Shown: positions 8,741 to 16,790, counted from the first letter of the stretch. The stretch: 64,000 nt of DNA from Olivibacter oleidegradans (GCF_042432805.1 NZ_JBHLWO010000001.1:372001-436000), one strand, 5' to 3'. Program-made: numbers and translations. The notes: generated from the sequence alone by a model not told the origin.

Positions 8741-8795
8741 AACTGTAGATGAGCAGATCGAACTTTTGCAAGATAGGACATCGAATAGTTCTGAT

Positions 8796-9425
8796 TTAAT
8801 TCACTTGTCGTTTAAAGCTGCAGAACAAAAAATTCTGCTTGGTATTGAATGGTGTAGTATGATCTTCCGTAATGCACTTTAATTTATCAAAACCATTTTC
8901 GAGTTCTGCTGTCAACGTTTGCTCGTCGTACTGCTGTATATCCAGTCCACTACACTTTGTCGGTCCGTTTGTTGAAAACGTACCGATGGTCATATAGCCG
9001 TTTACGCGCTGCCTTGCAATATCGAGGTACTTCGCTATCTGTTCTTTGGTTGTCAGAAAATGAAATGTTGCCCTGTCGTGCCAAATATCAAAAGCCATTT
9101 CCGGCTCAAACTCGGTAATGTCGCTGACTACCCAATTTACTTTTTCGGCTTTGTTGCCTAAGCGGGCTTTGGCTCTGTCCAATGCTTTGGCTGAAATATC
9201 TAAAACGGTTATATTTTCATAACCGTTGTCCAGCAGGTGATCCACCAATTTGCTGTCGCCACCGCCAATATCAATAATGCGAGCCGTTTTATCTACGCCG
9301 AACGAATGAATAAAATCCAGTGAAGTTTTCGGTACTTCCTGTGTCCAGCTTACCTGTTCCGGGCTTTTGGTTTCATAAATCGTTTCCCAATGCTGTTTTT
9401 TATGTAATTCTTCCATATTGTTCAT
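8796..9425 (-). CDS. Class I SAM-dependent methyltransferase
   Basis: A 209-residue protein with motif I IIDIGGGDSKLVDHLL, motif II acidic VLDISAKALDRA, and post-motif DITEF and FDIWHDRATFHF. It resembles the TehB/UbiE-like small-molecule methyltransferases (PF13649-type). The ATG at 9425 overlaps the end of the nucleosidase gene by 26 nt; an alternative ATG at 9416 would overlap by 17. The overlap suggests coupled expression with the nucleosidase. The acceptor substrate is unknown. Confidence 0.8.
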   Translation of the reverse strand: MNNMEELHKKQHWETIYETKSPEQVSWTQEVPKTSLDFIHSFGVDKTARIIDIGGGDSKLVDHLLDNGYENITVLDISAKALDRAKARLGNKAEKVNWVVSDITEFEPEMAFDIWHDRATFHFLTTKEQIAKYLDIARQRVNGYMTIGTFSTNGPTKCSGLDIQQYDEQTLTAELENGFDKLKCITEDHTTPFNTKQNFLFCSFKRQVN

Positions 9426-10035
9426 TATATGTTACCGGAATATCCTGTTTGCCCAGCTTTAGTATTTTGCCAAATGCCAGTGCGGCTTTGTGTACCTGTA
9501 CTGTCCAGTCTTCTGCCGCATTGCCGTCTGCTCCGTCCGATATGTATTTGAGGCTGAGGAAAGGGATATTTTCTTTCATTGCCACAAGAGCCAATGCGTA
9601 GGCTTCCATATCCACCACATTATAAATAGTAGTGGAATGTGCCATTTCAAAATTATCTCCCGTTCCGCAAACGGCTTCGGGTAGTCCGTCCATCTGCAAA
9701 CCGTATTCAAGGATTGGAGGCAATCCCGATAAGGGCGTTTCGTACTGCTCATAGCCCAATCCTCTAACGTCCATATCCCGTTGTATGAATTTGGTGCAGC
9801 AGACGATGTCGCCTTTTTTGTAATGGTTGCTTCCGGCAGAACCTAAATTGACAATCAATTTCGGTTTTTCCTGCTGTATGGCTTTCATCAGGTTATAAGC
9901 CGCATTTACTTTGCCAATTCCGCATATCAGGTGCTTGTAATCCGTAAATACATCGGCTGCTTCAGATGCCAAGGCGAACGTAAACAGTACATCCTCAACA
10001 GGAAAGGCATATTTGGGGTTTATGGTAATCATCAA
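9400..10035 (-). CDS. MTA/SAH nucleosidase-like protein (PNP/UDP superfamily)
   Basis: A 211-residue protein of the nucleoside phosphorylase/nucleosidase superfamily: IVNLGSAGSNHYKKGDIVCC is the Gly-rich substrate loop, VVDMEAYALALVA carries the Met-Glu pair that contacts ribose, and LKYISDGADG supplies the conserved catalytic Asp. Family members hydrolyse 5'-methylthioadenosine or S-adenosylhomocysteine, or act on futalosine. It is transcribed just ahead of the methyltransferase. Inference: it may clear the SAH product of its neighbour. A specific gene name is not justified. Confidence 0.75.
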   Translation of the reverse strand: MMITINPKYAFPVEDVLFTFALASEAADVFTDYKHLICGIGKVNAAYNLMKAIQQEKPKLIVNLGSAGSNHYKKGDIVCCTKFIQRDMDVRGLGYEQYETPLSGLPPILEYGLQMDGLPEAVCGTGDNFEMAHSTTIYNVVDMEAYALALVAMKENIPFLSLKYISDGADGNAAEDWTVQVHKAALAFGKILKLGKQDIPVTYNEQYGRIT

Positions 10036-10060
10036 TTCTTTCTAATGGATTAATATTCTA

Positions 10061-10068
10061 CAAAGTTA
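10061..10068 (-). promoter_or_regulatory. Candidate -7 box of the nucleosidase-methyltransferase operon
   Basis: On the minus strand this reads TAACTTTG, an exact TAnnTTTG match, 25 nt ahead of the nucleosidase start codon. The -33 element is weak. Confidence 0.45.
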
Positions 10069-10209
10069 AACTTTTAGTGCTAACTGTTCGGTCAACAATG
10101 TTACCAAAGCACCTGCAGGGAAAACACCTGACTGTCAATTCCGTTCTTTAATATTCCAATTTGTGCTCTATCTTTTCTCAACTACTTACGATAGGTCGAC
10201 TGATCTATT

Positions 10210-11163
10210 TCAGTATTCCAGTAAGTAAATCTTGGAATTGGCGTAATCCCATACCGTTTTAAATTGCGATAAGAAGCGATACCCTAAATTCATCAGGTTC
10301 GGTTCGGTTATTGCCAGCTCTCTTCTGATAACCTGCGTGCCTTTCAGAGAAGAGAGTTCTACACCTTTTAATGTGAATTTATATTTTCCGTCGATGATCA
10401 CATTCTTTATGGTCAATAATGTATCACCGACACTGTCAGTACCGGAACTTTGAACCGAACCGCGGCCTTTCAATATCTTACCGGATGGTTCATCCAATTG
10501 CAACAAGCCGTTCTGGCCTGTGTCAAATGCCCCTAAAACATTGATCCCGTCTATCGATAGTCTGACCATCGGGTGATTCGGCAACTTTCTGTTCTCAAAA
10601 TTGATAACAGCCAATACTTGTTCGCCCTTCAAAAAATCCTTGCATTGGTTACGTTCAGCAGAGCTTTTATAGAAGGTGACCTTTCTGTGGATATAGTCTA
10701 GCTTAAACAGATAGCCGGTAAAGAAATCATGGCCTATGTAGCCCAGGCAATCAGGTGTGATATAATTCTGTAGGAAATCATAATTTCCGCTGCTGATATT
10801 CTCAAGATTTCGATAGATAACACCGTTCGTGAATCTGATTTCCCTAACGGTGTCGTTCGTATTGATCTTGAAATCATACCCGCTGCCGGTGATGCCGGTG
10901 CTCTTCGTTTTTTTGTTGGGAAGATCGATAAGGTTATCATTTAACGATATCGACGTTCTGTAGCCTGTATCGAACATAAACTTGCCACTTACACCGTTTA
11001 CCGCTCCTGAGATGAACGGGTAGCCGTTTATAAGCGTGATGGGAAAAACGACCGAGTCGCCATGCAGCACAGGTGTTTTTTCAAAGACCTGCGCGCTCGC
11101 CCGTGTCCCGAAATATGTTATCGATAGTATGATCGACAAATAGTTTAGTTGAATGCGTGTCAT
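10210..11163 (-). CDS. Exported retropepsin-like aspartyl protease
   Basis: A 317-residue protein with a signal peptide (cleavage near ASAQ25) and two aspartyl protease signatures, KFMFDTGYRTSI (Asp65) and GAFDTGQNGLL (Asp214), each followed by a flap-like segment. It therefore looks like a single-chain, bilobal retropepsin-like enzyme. Bacteroidota encode many such exported proteins. It starts 90 bp downstream of the Crp/Fnr gene on the same strand, so the two may be cotranscribed. Confidence 0.75.
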   Translation of the reverse strand: MTRIQLNYLSIILSITYFGTRASAQVFEKTPVLHGDSVVFPITLINGYPFISGAVNGVSGKFMFDTGYRTSISLNDNLIDLPNKKTKSTGITGSGYDFKINTNDTVREIRFTNGVIYRNLENISSGNYDFLQNYITPDCLGYIGHDFFTGYLFKLDYIHRKVTFYKSSAERNQCKDFLKGEQVLAVINFENRKLPNHPMVRLSIDGINVLGAFDTGQNGLLQLDEPSGKILKGRGSVQSSGTDSVGDTLLTIKNVIIDGKYKFTLKGVELSSLKGTQVIRRELAITEPNLMNLGYRFLSQFKTVWDYANSKIYLLEY

Positions 11164-11252
11164 TACTGTATGTTAATAATTGATCAATGGGCAAGTCCTT
11201 TAAAAATCCGGAAGGAACGTTCATAGCCAAGGATGATACAACAGTATCCGGT

Positions 11253-11846
11253 TTAAGGGGTTGGGTCTGTTTTAGATGCCAGCCGTCTTCTGATGATACT
11301 GATAAACTCAGGCGAGACACCTATGTAGGATGCAATGTGATATTGCGGAACTCGCGACGGAACAGTTGGATGCAGGGTAACGAATTCAACATATCGTTCC
11401 ATCGCCGACTTACCGATTGCGCTTACCAGCCTGTTCTGGATCGTACATAGATTTCGCTGAACAAGCATCCGGAAAACATGCTCGAATTTCGGTATCTCAT
11501 GAAGGAGCCTTTCTTTGCTCCGGCGACTAAGCATCAGAAGCTCTGTCTTTTCAAGCGCTTCGATGAAAAACGTTGACGGCTTTCGCTCATGAAACGAAGC
11601 GATGTCACTTATCCACCAATCCTCAACCGCAAAAGAGAGAATGATTTCACAGCCATTAAAATCTACGTGGTAGATCCTTGCACATCCTTTAACGATGTAA
11701 CCCTCGAATTGACATATATCGCCGGCTCGCAACAGAACGGTCTTGCGCGGAACCATTTTTCGCTCTAATAAGCTGGTGAAAGTTTCTTTTTCATCATCCG
11801 TCAATGTGATGTACCTGCTGACATTAAGAAGTATATTTTCGAACAT
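11253..11846 (-). CDS. Crp/Fnr-family transcriptional regulator
   Basis: A 197-residue protein with an N-terminal cyclic-nucleotide-binding-like beta-roll (RAGDICQFEGYIVKGCARIY, SFAVEDWWISD) and a short C-terminal helix-turn-helix (YHIASYIGVSPEFISIIRRR). The cAMP-contacting Arg/Glu signature is absent, as usual in this Bacteroidota subgroup, so the effector is unknown. A TTACCATATGGTAA palindrome lies 99 bp upstream and is shared with the Crp/Fnr gene at 16144, suggesting autoregulation or cross-talk. Confidence 0.85.
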   Translation of the reverse strand: MFENILLNVSRYITLTDDEKETFTSLLERKMVPRKTVLLRAGDICQFEGYIVKGCARIYHVDFNGCEIILSFAVEDWWISDIASFHERKPSTFFIEALEKTELLMLSRRSKERLLHEIPKFEHVFRMLVQRNLCTIQNRLVSAIGKSAMERYVEFVTLHPTVPSRVPQYHIASYIGVSPEFISIIRRRLASKTDPTP

Positions 11847-11944
11847 CGCGATCGGATTGAATATGTTAAGTCTTACAATTTTTACCCATTGTTCAGAAAT
11901 TGGGAATGGCCTTACAAATCTTGTAAACTATTATTTTAATCTGC

Positions 11945-11958
11945 TTACCATATGGTAA
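11945..11958. promoter_or_regulatory. Palindromic operator TTACCATATGGTAA
   Basis: A perfect 14-bp palindrome 99 bp upstream of the Crp/Fnr start at 11846. The same word in a 16-bp form occurs at 16095-16110, and with one mismatch at 16721-16736, each time in front of a gene in this cluster. It is probably a binding site for the Crp/Fnr regulators here. Confidence 0.65.
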
Positions 11959-12064
11959 AAAATGAAATTGACCGGCTTTTTTTTCGGGAAACACTGCCGT
12001 TGCAGGATAGAGGCAGTTAATATGGCCGGTCGCTCTTTCAGGACAGGTAGCTGATCAAGGTCCT

Positions 12065-13003
12065 TCACGTTTGCCCGTGCAAAAACAAATTCGGTGTTAA
12101 ATTTAAGTTCCTTCGGAATTCTAATGGTGATGTGCTGGTTTTCCTCTTGAATAACTTATTGAGCGACTGCGGGTGTTTGAACCCTAGCTGGTAAGCGATC
12201 TCCGAGACCGTCAGATCCGTGACGGACAGATACTCTTTGGCTCTGTCAATCAGCTTCTCCTGAATATGATACTGTGCGCCTTGACCGGTTATCGACCGGA
12301 GCAGATCGCTGAAATAATGCGGCGAAAGGTTAAGGCAGGCAGCTATATACTCGACTGTGGGTATACCGGATTTTAAGGCGAGCTTTTTGTCGAAGTAATT
12401 ATTCATGATTAGGTCTAACTTAGTGATCACGGCATGATTGACCGTTTTACGTGTGACGAACTGTCGCTCATAAAACCGGTTGCTGTAACTCAGCAGCAAT
12501 TCTATTTGTGCGATGATGACCTCCTGTGAGTGTTCATCCAGATGCTGATACTCCTCTTCGATCTTTAAAAAAATCTCTGCGATGTACTTCTCTTCCTTTT
12601 CCGAAAGGTGAAGCGCTTCACTGGATACGTAGGAGAAGAATCCGTAGTTTTTGATCTTGGTAGCCAACGGGAAGCTATATAGGAAATCCTGGTGAAAAAA
12701 TAGCGCGTAACCAGCATCTTCACCAACCTCGTAAACCGGCGGACCGTCCAGCGAAAGGATTTTTTTGGGCGCCAGAAAGGTCAGTATCCCTTTATCGTGA
12801 TCGTATTGCTGCTGACCATACCGCATTTTACTTTTAACATTCCTTTTCAAAGCGATGCAGTAAAAATTCAAGGAAAAACGTTCCAAGACTGAATCGGCCG
12901 CCGCACGGACATCCGCTATCCGAACGACGCTGATCAAAGGGTGAAGCGGATCAGGTAAGGACAGCAGGCGATGTTTGTCGGATATGGTACTGATGATTTT
13001 CAT
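12065..13003 (-). CDS. AraC-family transcriptional regulator
   Basis: A 312-residue regulator with an N-terminal cupin-like sensor (residues 1-190) and a C-terminal double helix-turn-helix (AACLNLSPHYFSDLLRSITG and VSEIAYQLGFKHPQSLNKLF). It is clearly paralogous to the AraC gene at 62326-63267, sharing the (L)HPLIS start, SYSNRFYERQFVTRK and the HTH. It lies directly after the isochorismatase-family gene on the same strand, the usual arrangement for a local regulator. The effector is unknown. Confidence 0.88.
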   Translation of the reverse strand: MKIISTISDKHRLLSLPDPLHPLISVVRIADVRAAADSVLERFSLNFYCIALKRNVKSKMRYGQQQYDHDKGILTFLAPKKILSLDGPPVYEVGEDAGYALFFHQDFLYSFPLATKIKNYGFFSYVSSEALHLSEKEEKYIAEIFLKIEEEYQHLDEHSQEVIIAQIELLLSYSNRFYERQFVTRKTVNHAVITKLDLIMNNYFDKKLALKSGIPTVEYIAACLNLSPHYFSDLLRSITGQGAQYHIQEKLIDRAKEYLSVTDLTVSEIAYQLGFKHPQSLNKLFKRKTSTSPLEFRRNLNLTPNLFLHGQT

Positions 13004-13024
13004 TTAGGCCCCCCTATCATTTGT

Positions 13025-13038
13025 CGTCTGATCAGACG
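13025..13038. promoter_or_regulatory. 14-bp palindrome upstream of the AraC gene
   Basis: CGTCTGATCAGACG is a perfect inverted repeat 22 bp before the AraC start codon and just beyond the likely terminator of the upstream hydrolase. It is a plausible operator, but there is no second copy in the window to test it. Confidence 0.4.
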
Positions 13039-13051
13039 TGCATATCAAAAG

Positions 13052-13077
13052 CAGACCAGGCCCGCGGACCTGGTCTG
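13052..13077 (-). terminator. Hairpin after the isochorismatase-family gene
   Basis: Arms CAGACCAGG and CCTGGTCTG (perfect 9 bp, 8-nt loop) lie 20 nt beyond the hydrolase stop. On the minus strand they are followed by CTTTTGAT. It is GC-rich with a short T-run, a fair intrinsic terminator separating the hydrolase from the AraC gene. Confidence 0.6.
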
Positions 13078-13097
13078 AAAGGTTTTTGTCGCAGGTT

Positions 13098-13730
13098 CTA
13101 CCAGCGAAGTGTTTCCACAAAAAAGGAGCCGTTCTCCATTAAATTATCGAAAAATACCTGCTTGGTCTCTAGGCGGTTCCAGTCTCTTTGCAGTTCACAG
13201 CCAAACTGGGTAACGGAAGATAATTGAACGCCCGCCTGCTCCATCCGGCGCAGGGCAACCTCGTGCGCAATAGTCGACGTTCCGCCTATCGCATCGACAA
13301 TGGTGTACACTTCATAACCTTCTTTAAGAAGATCCAGCGCCGGAAAGCACAGACAAACCTCGGTCCATAATGCGCAAATGACGAGCTTCTTTCTGCCGAG
13401 GGATTTTACAGCTTCCTGAAATTCCTTGTCCTCCCAGGAATTGACCGTCGTGCGGTCGATCTCCTGCACGTCGGGTAAGATCTCTTTAAGGTGCTTCACC
13501 GTCGGTTTGTTAATGCCGCTTTCCACATTAACTGTGGTCAGGATAATCGGCAGATTGAATCCTTTTGCAAGTTTCGTCACGGTGACGATGTTTTTGACCA
13601 ATTGTTCATGGTCCATCGACCTTACAGAATTGACCTGAAGGGGTTGGTAGTCGATCAGGATCAATGCTGAATTTTCAGGTGTAATCAGATGATCGTTCTT
13701 CGGATCGCGGATGGGTGTAATACTGCTCAT
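13098..13730 (-). CDS. Isochorismatase-family cysteine hydrolase (YcaC-like), copy 1
   Basis: A 210-residue protein with the family triad: Asp in ALILIDYQPLQV, Lys in the GRKKLVICAL segment, and nucleophilic Cys in LWTEVCLCFPAL. It is most like the YcaC subgroup of unknown substrate. Length is normal. A paralogue (14748-15404) lies 1 kb upstream on the same strand with the same WTEVC motif, so one arose by duplication or both came in together. The AraC gene immediately downstream is the likely regulator. Confidence 0.85.
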   Translation of the reverse strand: MSSITPIRDPKNDHLITPENSALILIDYQPLQVNSVRSMDHEQLVKNIVTVTKLAKGFNLPIILTTVNVESGINKPTVKHLKEILPDVQEIDRTTVNSWEDKEFQEAVKSLGRKKLVICALWTEVCLCFPALDLLKEGYEVYTIVDAIGGTSTIAHEVALRRMEQAGVQLSSVTQFGCELQRDWNRLETKQVFFDNLMENGSFFVETLRW

Positions 13731-13741
13731 GGTATGAATAA

Positions 13742-13849
13742 TTAAATGGTTAATAAATATTTGTTCAGTTCTGTGATCGCTGCGGTTTTTCCGCTGTTTG
13801 CATTGTTAAAGAAAGCCGGCCCGGCCAGATCGTTCTTCATATTTTTCAT
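13742..13849 (-). CDS. Putative 35-residue ORF before the hydrolase
   Basis: A short frame starting at 13849 (MKNMKNDLAGPAFFNN) and ending 11 nt ahead of the isochorismatase-family start. It lies between the outer-membrane-like fragment and the hydrolase and could be a small cotranscribed protein or the beginning of a deleted gene. No family is recognised. Confidence 0.3.
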   Translation of the reverse strand: MKNMKNDLAGPAFFNNANSGKTAAITELNKYLLTI

Positions 13850-13854
13850 ATTTC

Positions 13855-14067
13855 TTAAAACTTGAATTGTGCCTGATAACTCATAAAAAAACCGTCCCGG
13901 TGTGCATCGATGATATCATTGATGAAGGGCGACCATTCCGGTATGACCGGCAAGGCTGCGGGCGCGATGCTCCGGTAGCTTTGAGCGCCATAGACGATCG
14001 ATCCTCCATATCTTCCGATCGACGCCGGGTCTGACACAAAATTGGCGATCTGAAAATTCCTGTCCAT
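13855..14067 (-). pseudogene. Probable C-terminal fragment of an outer-membrane protein
   Basis: A 70-codon frame with an in-frame stop right before its ATG. The last residues, FFMSYQAQFKF, end in Phe after alternating hydrophobic/aromatic positions, as in outer-membrane beta-barrel C-termini, and GGSIVYGAQSY looks like a barrel strand. There is no signal peptide, so this is probably the tail of a truncated porin-like gene. The 170 bp above it contain only stop-riddled fragments. The family is uncertain. Confidence 0.35.
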
Positions 14068-14238
14068 TTAACTACTTCAAGAAATCACCTGGATGAAAGG
14101 ACTTTTGATGTAAACGATATGGCCTTCGATAAGGTCAAACATGGTTATCCCAGATTCTGATCTGATCTTCCTTAAAATACAACTGTTGCTTCTCGCCGTA
14201 GCGGACGAAATACCGGTTCTCCGTTCTATTGATTAATG

Positions 14239-14670
14239 TTAGTGTCTGCGATGGCTGTCCAATGCTATTTTATTTCGGACCGCTGTCCAGCAACACGTAA
14301 AGTGCCGCGATCTTGCTATCATGGAATTGAACAGTGCCACGATCTTGCCATCATGGAATTGAACAATGTCCATCCCCGTGGCGACGGGCTGCTGCCCCGC
14401 CGGGCCCACGCCCCAAACCAGCCTGCCGATCCCGCTATTGATGATAACGGGGCTCTGTTTAGTGAACACGAAATTGGAAGGCAGTACCTTTTGTGTTGTG
14501 GAAACGCTTTCATTGATGGCGTCAAAGCCGGTCACCTGGTCCTCTACGTGATGTAGTATCGCTGACTCGCTGTATATCTTTTTAATGGCTTTCAGCCTGG
14601 CTGCCGGGTCCTTTTCGTTCCAGACCTGATCGAGGTTTTCTTCCATGATCCGGGATAGTTCATAGCGCAT
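14239..14670 (-). pseudogene. SnoaL/NTF2-like protein with frameshifted C-terminus
   Basis: Residues 1-100 from the ATG at 14670 (MRYELSRIMEENLDQVWNEK) form an NTF2-like fold with AILHHVEDQVTGFDAI and GMDIVQFHDGKIVALF. A 32-bp tandem duplication (14301-14364), not a multiple of three, then throws the frame. If one copy is removed the reading continues KIAALYVLLDSGPK and stops at 14270, the standard end of this family. As it stands, the product has a scrambled tail after the duplication, ending at 14239. Family members are small-molecule isomerases or binding proteins. It may be non-functional or partly functional. Confidence 0.7.
14301..14364. repeat. 32-bp tandem duplication, two copies
   Basis: Copies at 14301-14332 and 14333-14364 are identical at 30 of 32 positions. 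The two differences show the duplication is not brand new. It causes the frameshift in the NTF2-like gene. Confidence 0.92.
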
Positions 14671-14747
14671 GATCAGTAAGTGTTGAATGTTAAACGAATT
14701 AGAAGTAAGCGGCATGCCGTTCGGTCCGGCATGCCGCTGCACGGCGG

Positions 14748-15404
14748 CTATTTCTCTGCCGGCACCGGTGTAGCCAGTAACTGCAGCTCCCATGCTAATG
14801 CCACTCCGCTGGCACCGCCATTCTCGAACATCACACTGGCCAGTTGTCCTGCGGTCTCTGTACGTGCCCAGTCACGTTGCCATTCTGAAGCGACCGCCAT
14901 CCAGTTAATTGGCGTGATGCCATGCTGCACCATACGGCGTATCGCCATATCATGCGCTTCCTTTGAAACAGCGCCGCAGGCATCGGTAACGACGAAAACA
15001 TCATAGCCTTCGGCCACCGCCTGGATCGCCGGCATCGCCACGCAGACCTCCGTCCAAAGACCTGCGATGATCAGCTGTTTACGGCCGCTTGCGGCAACGA
15101 TATCGGTAACAGCGGGATCCTGCCAGGTATTGATGAAGGTACGGTTGATCGGTTTCTGATCAGGAAAAAGCTCCTGCAGCTGTTTGATGATCAATCCGCC
15201 GCGCTCCTCGATCACGGTGGTCAGGATGGTAGGTACCTTGAACACTTTAGCCGCTTTGGAAAGGCCGGTCACATTGTTGATGATGACCGCAGGGTCGTGG
15301 CTGTTCAGGTTGGTGAACTGAAAAGGCTGGTGATCGATCAGTACAAGGATACTGTCTTCCGGCCGTAACAGGGCGTCAAGGCCCTTTTTTTGAATGTTTG
15401 ACAT
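14748..15404 (-). CDS. Isochorismatase-family cysteine hydrolase (YcaC-like), copy 2
   Basis: A 218-residue paralogue of the gene at 13098: catalytic Asp in LVLIDHQPFQF, Lys in GRKQLIIAGL and Cys in LWTEVCVAMPAI, plus the conserved DACGAVSKEAHDMA segment. The C-terminus is extended (ALAWELQLLATPVPAEK). It is followed 77 bp later by the damaged NTF2-like gene. The substrate is unknown. A weak half-match to the TTTACCATATGG operator (ATATGGTTAT) lies just upstream near 15416. Confidence 0.85.
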   Translation of the reverse strand: MSNIQKKGLDALLRPEDSILVLIDHQPFQFTNLNSHDPAVIINNVTGLSKAAKVFKVPTILTTVIEERGGLIIKQLQELFPDQKPINRTFINTWQDPAVTDIVAASGRKQLIIAGLWTEVCVAMPAIQAVAEGYDVFVVTDACGAVSKEAHDMAIRRMVQHGITPINWMAVASEWQRDWARTETAGQLASVMFENGGASGVALAWELQLLATPVPAEK

Positions 15405-15665
15405 GATCTGATAGTATATGGTTATTTATCAATAGCTATTCTCATAGATTGCATAGACCTGGGTGTTTCCGGCCTGTAATGGCCAGTCAGTGAACTACGG
15501 GCGATGGTCCGCTGCCGGATAGTAAATTTGTTCGTTTTCACGTATGTCGCTTTTCCCGGTCGTTGCCACAAATCTACTTGTTTCGGCTAGCGTGAAAAGA
15601 TGACATAGGCCTTTAAAAGTCGTAGATTTATGTCGACGTTTCCGATTCTGTCAACCGGGCTGCGC

Positions 15666-15860
15666 TCATCGAACCGTTATGCTCCGTTTTTGGTTCTGCA
15701 ATGCTGCGGGTCTTTTAGGGTGATGAGCGACTGCGTGACTGCATATCAACACCCGCGGTTTCCCTTCGCCGAGGTCTGTCACGTGGAGACGCACATTTGG
15801 CGCCACTTTGATAAATTCTTTTCTGTTTCCCGGTTTTTCCTTAGCAGGCGTGTTTTTCAT
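15666..15860 (-). pseudogene. N-terminal relic of an alpha/beta hydrolase
   Basis: The first half (EFIKVAPNVRLHVTDLGEGK) is the standard start of chloroperoxidase-like alpha/beta hydrolases, which should continue PVVLIHGWP. Here the sequence diverges after GKP and runs into an unrelated tail (RVLICSHAVAHH). The oxyanion-hole His-Gly, nucleophile elbow and catalytic His are all absent. Nothing recognisable lies between it and the isochorismatase-family start at 15404. Confidence 0.55.
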
Positions 15861-16094
15861 GATCTTATTTAATTTTGATGTTTAATAATAATGTCTGGTA
15901 TATTCTGCCCCGTACCACGCAAATTTAAATGCGTCGTATTTGGAACGGAATAACCAGATCGCTGTTTTGTGTATCCCTATTGGGTGTCTGAATGGTTCTG
16001 CGAGTGAAGGCCCCGGTTCCTGCAGAATGAACGACGGATTATCCGGCTGGCCGGGCAAGGTAATATCGCCTGAGCCCCTTAGCGTCGTCATTTT

Positions 16095-16110
16095 TTTACC
16101 ATATGGTAAA
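16095..16110. promoter_or_regulatory. Palindromic operator TTTACCATATGGTAAA
   Basis: A perfect 16-bp palindrome 34 bp before the Crp/Fnr start codon at 16144, close enough to overlap the promoter. It matches the sites at 11945 and 16721. The position fits autoregulation. Confidence 0.7.
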
Positions 16111-16143
16111 TACTTCCTGTGAAATTATTATGATCTTTAGTAT

Positions 16144-16713
16144 ATGAAAGAACTCCTTGATTATTTACAGCAATTCGATACCCTGAATGAACAGCAGGCG
16201 GAAATGGTCACCAGCAAAGCCAAACTCGTCGAATTTCCCAAAGAGACCTACTTTTCCGAAGCCGGTAAAGTGCCGAAGCAGATTGGCTACATTTTGGAAG
16301 GCGTCCTGCGGTTCTGCTACTACGATAACAAAGGTCAGGAGGTCACCCACTATTTTGTCGGCGAGGGCCAGTTCATTACCGATTTTCCGAGGTTCGAGGC
16401 GCAGATCATTTCGGCTGAATATATACAGACCGTCACCGATTGCAAACTGCTCGTGTTCACGAAGGAGGACTGGGATTATCTGCTGGCGACGATCATAACC
16501 TGGAGCAACATAGAGACCAAAATGGTCAAAAAATGCTTGAACGAATCGCTGTCGAGACGCAGTCCGATGGTCTCCAACGACGCTACGGAGCGTTATCTGT
16601 CATTCCTGGAAAGCTTTCCCGCTCTGGTCACCCGCATACCGCTGGCCTACGTTGCTTCCTATGTCGGCGTCACGCAGCAATCGCTTAGCAGGATCAGAAA
16701 AAATCTGCGTTAG
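16144..16713 (+). CDS. Crp/Fnr-family transcriptional regulator
   Basis: A 189-residue regulator with a cNMP-binding-like domain (FSEAGKVPKQIGYILEGVLR, THYFVGEGQFITDF) and a C-terminal HTH (VASYVGVTQQSLSRIRKN). Canonical cAMP-contact residues are absent. It is flanked upstream by a perfect TTTACCATATGGTAAA site and downstream by a one-mismatch copy in front of the SDR gene, so it probably controls itself and the SDR. Its recognition helix (TQQSLSRIR) differs from those of the 52-54 kb pair (SRETLSRLYH), in line with the different operator there. Confidence 0.87.
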   Translation: MKELLDYLQQFDTLNEQQAEMVTSKAKLVEFPKETYFSEAGKVPKQIGYILEGVLRFCYYDNKGQEVTHYFVGEGQFITDFPRFEAQIISAEYIQTVTDCKLLVFTKEDWDYLLATIITWSNIETKMVKKCLNESLSRRSPMVSNDATERYLSFLESFPALVTRIPLAYVASYVGVTQQSLSRIRKNLR

Positions 16714-16720
16714 CTCATTT

Positions 16721-16736
16721 TTTACCATATGATAAA
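16721..16736. promoter_or_regulatory. Near-palindromic operator TTTACCATATGATAAA
   Basis: One mismatch from the perfect 16-bp palindrome. It lies 8 bp after the Crp/Fnr stop and 54 bp before the SDR start, so it probably belongs to an SDR promoter. Confidence 0.65.
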
Positions 16737-16790
16737 CAGTTTTGAACGCCAGATCCCAATATTTGTATCGATATCTAAGCGTTAATAAAA

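Noticed and set aside
14087..14230. Possible LytTR-like or NTF2-like remnant (RYFVRYGEKQQLYFKEDQ)
   Set aside because: The peptide is too short and interrupted by stops in each frame; similarity to LytTR is only a loose impression, so no feature was called.
14236..15006. Plus-strand frames opposite the NTF2-like and isochorismatase genes
   Set aside because: They are antisense to genes with clear family motifs and lack any motif of their own; high G+C lengthens chance frames here.
15882..16091. Minus-strand 69-codon frame upstream of the Crp/Fnr gene
   Set aside because: It sits in the divergent regulatory region and has no recognised motif. Its beginning lies at the edge of the operator, so it is more likely a chance frame.
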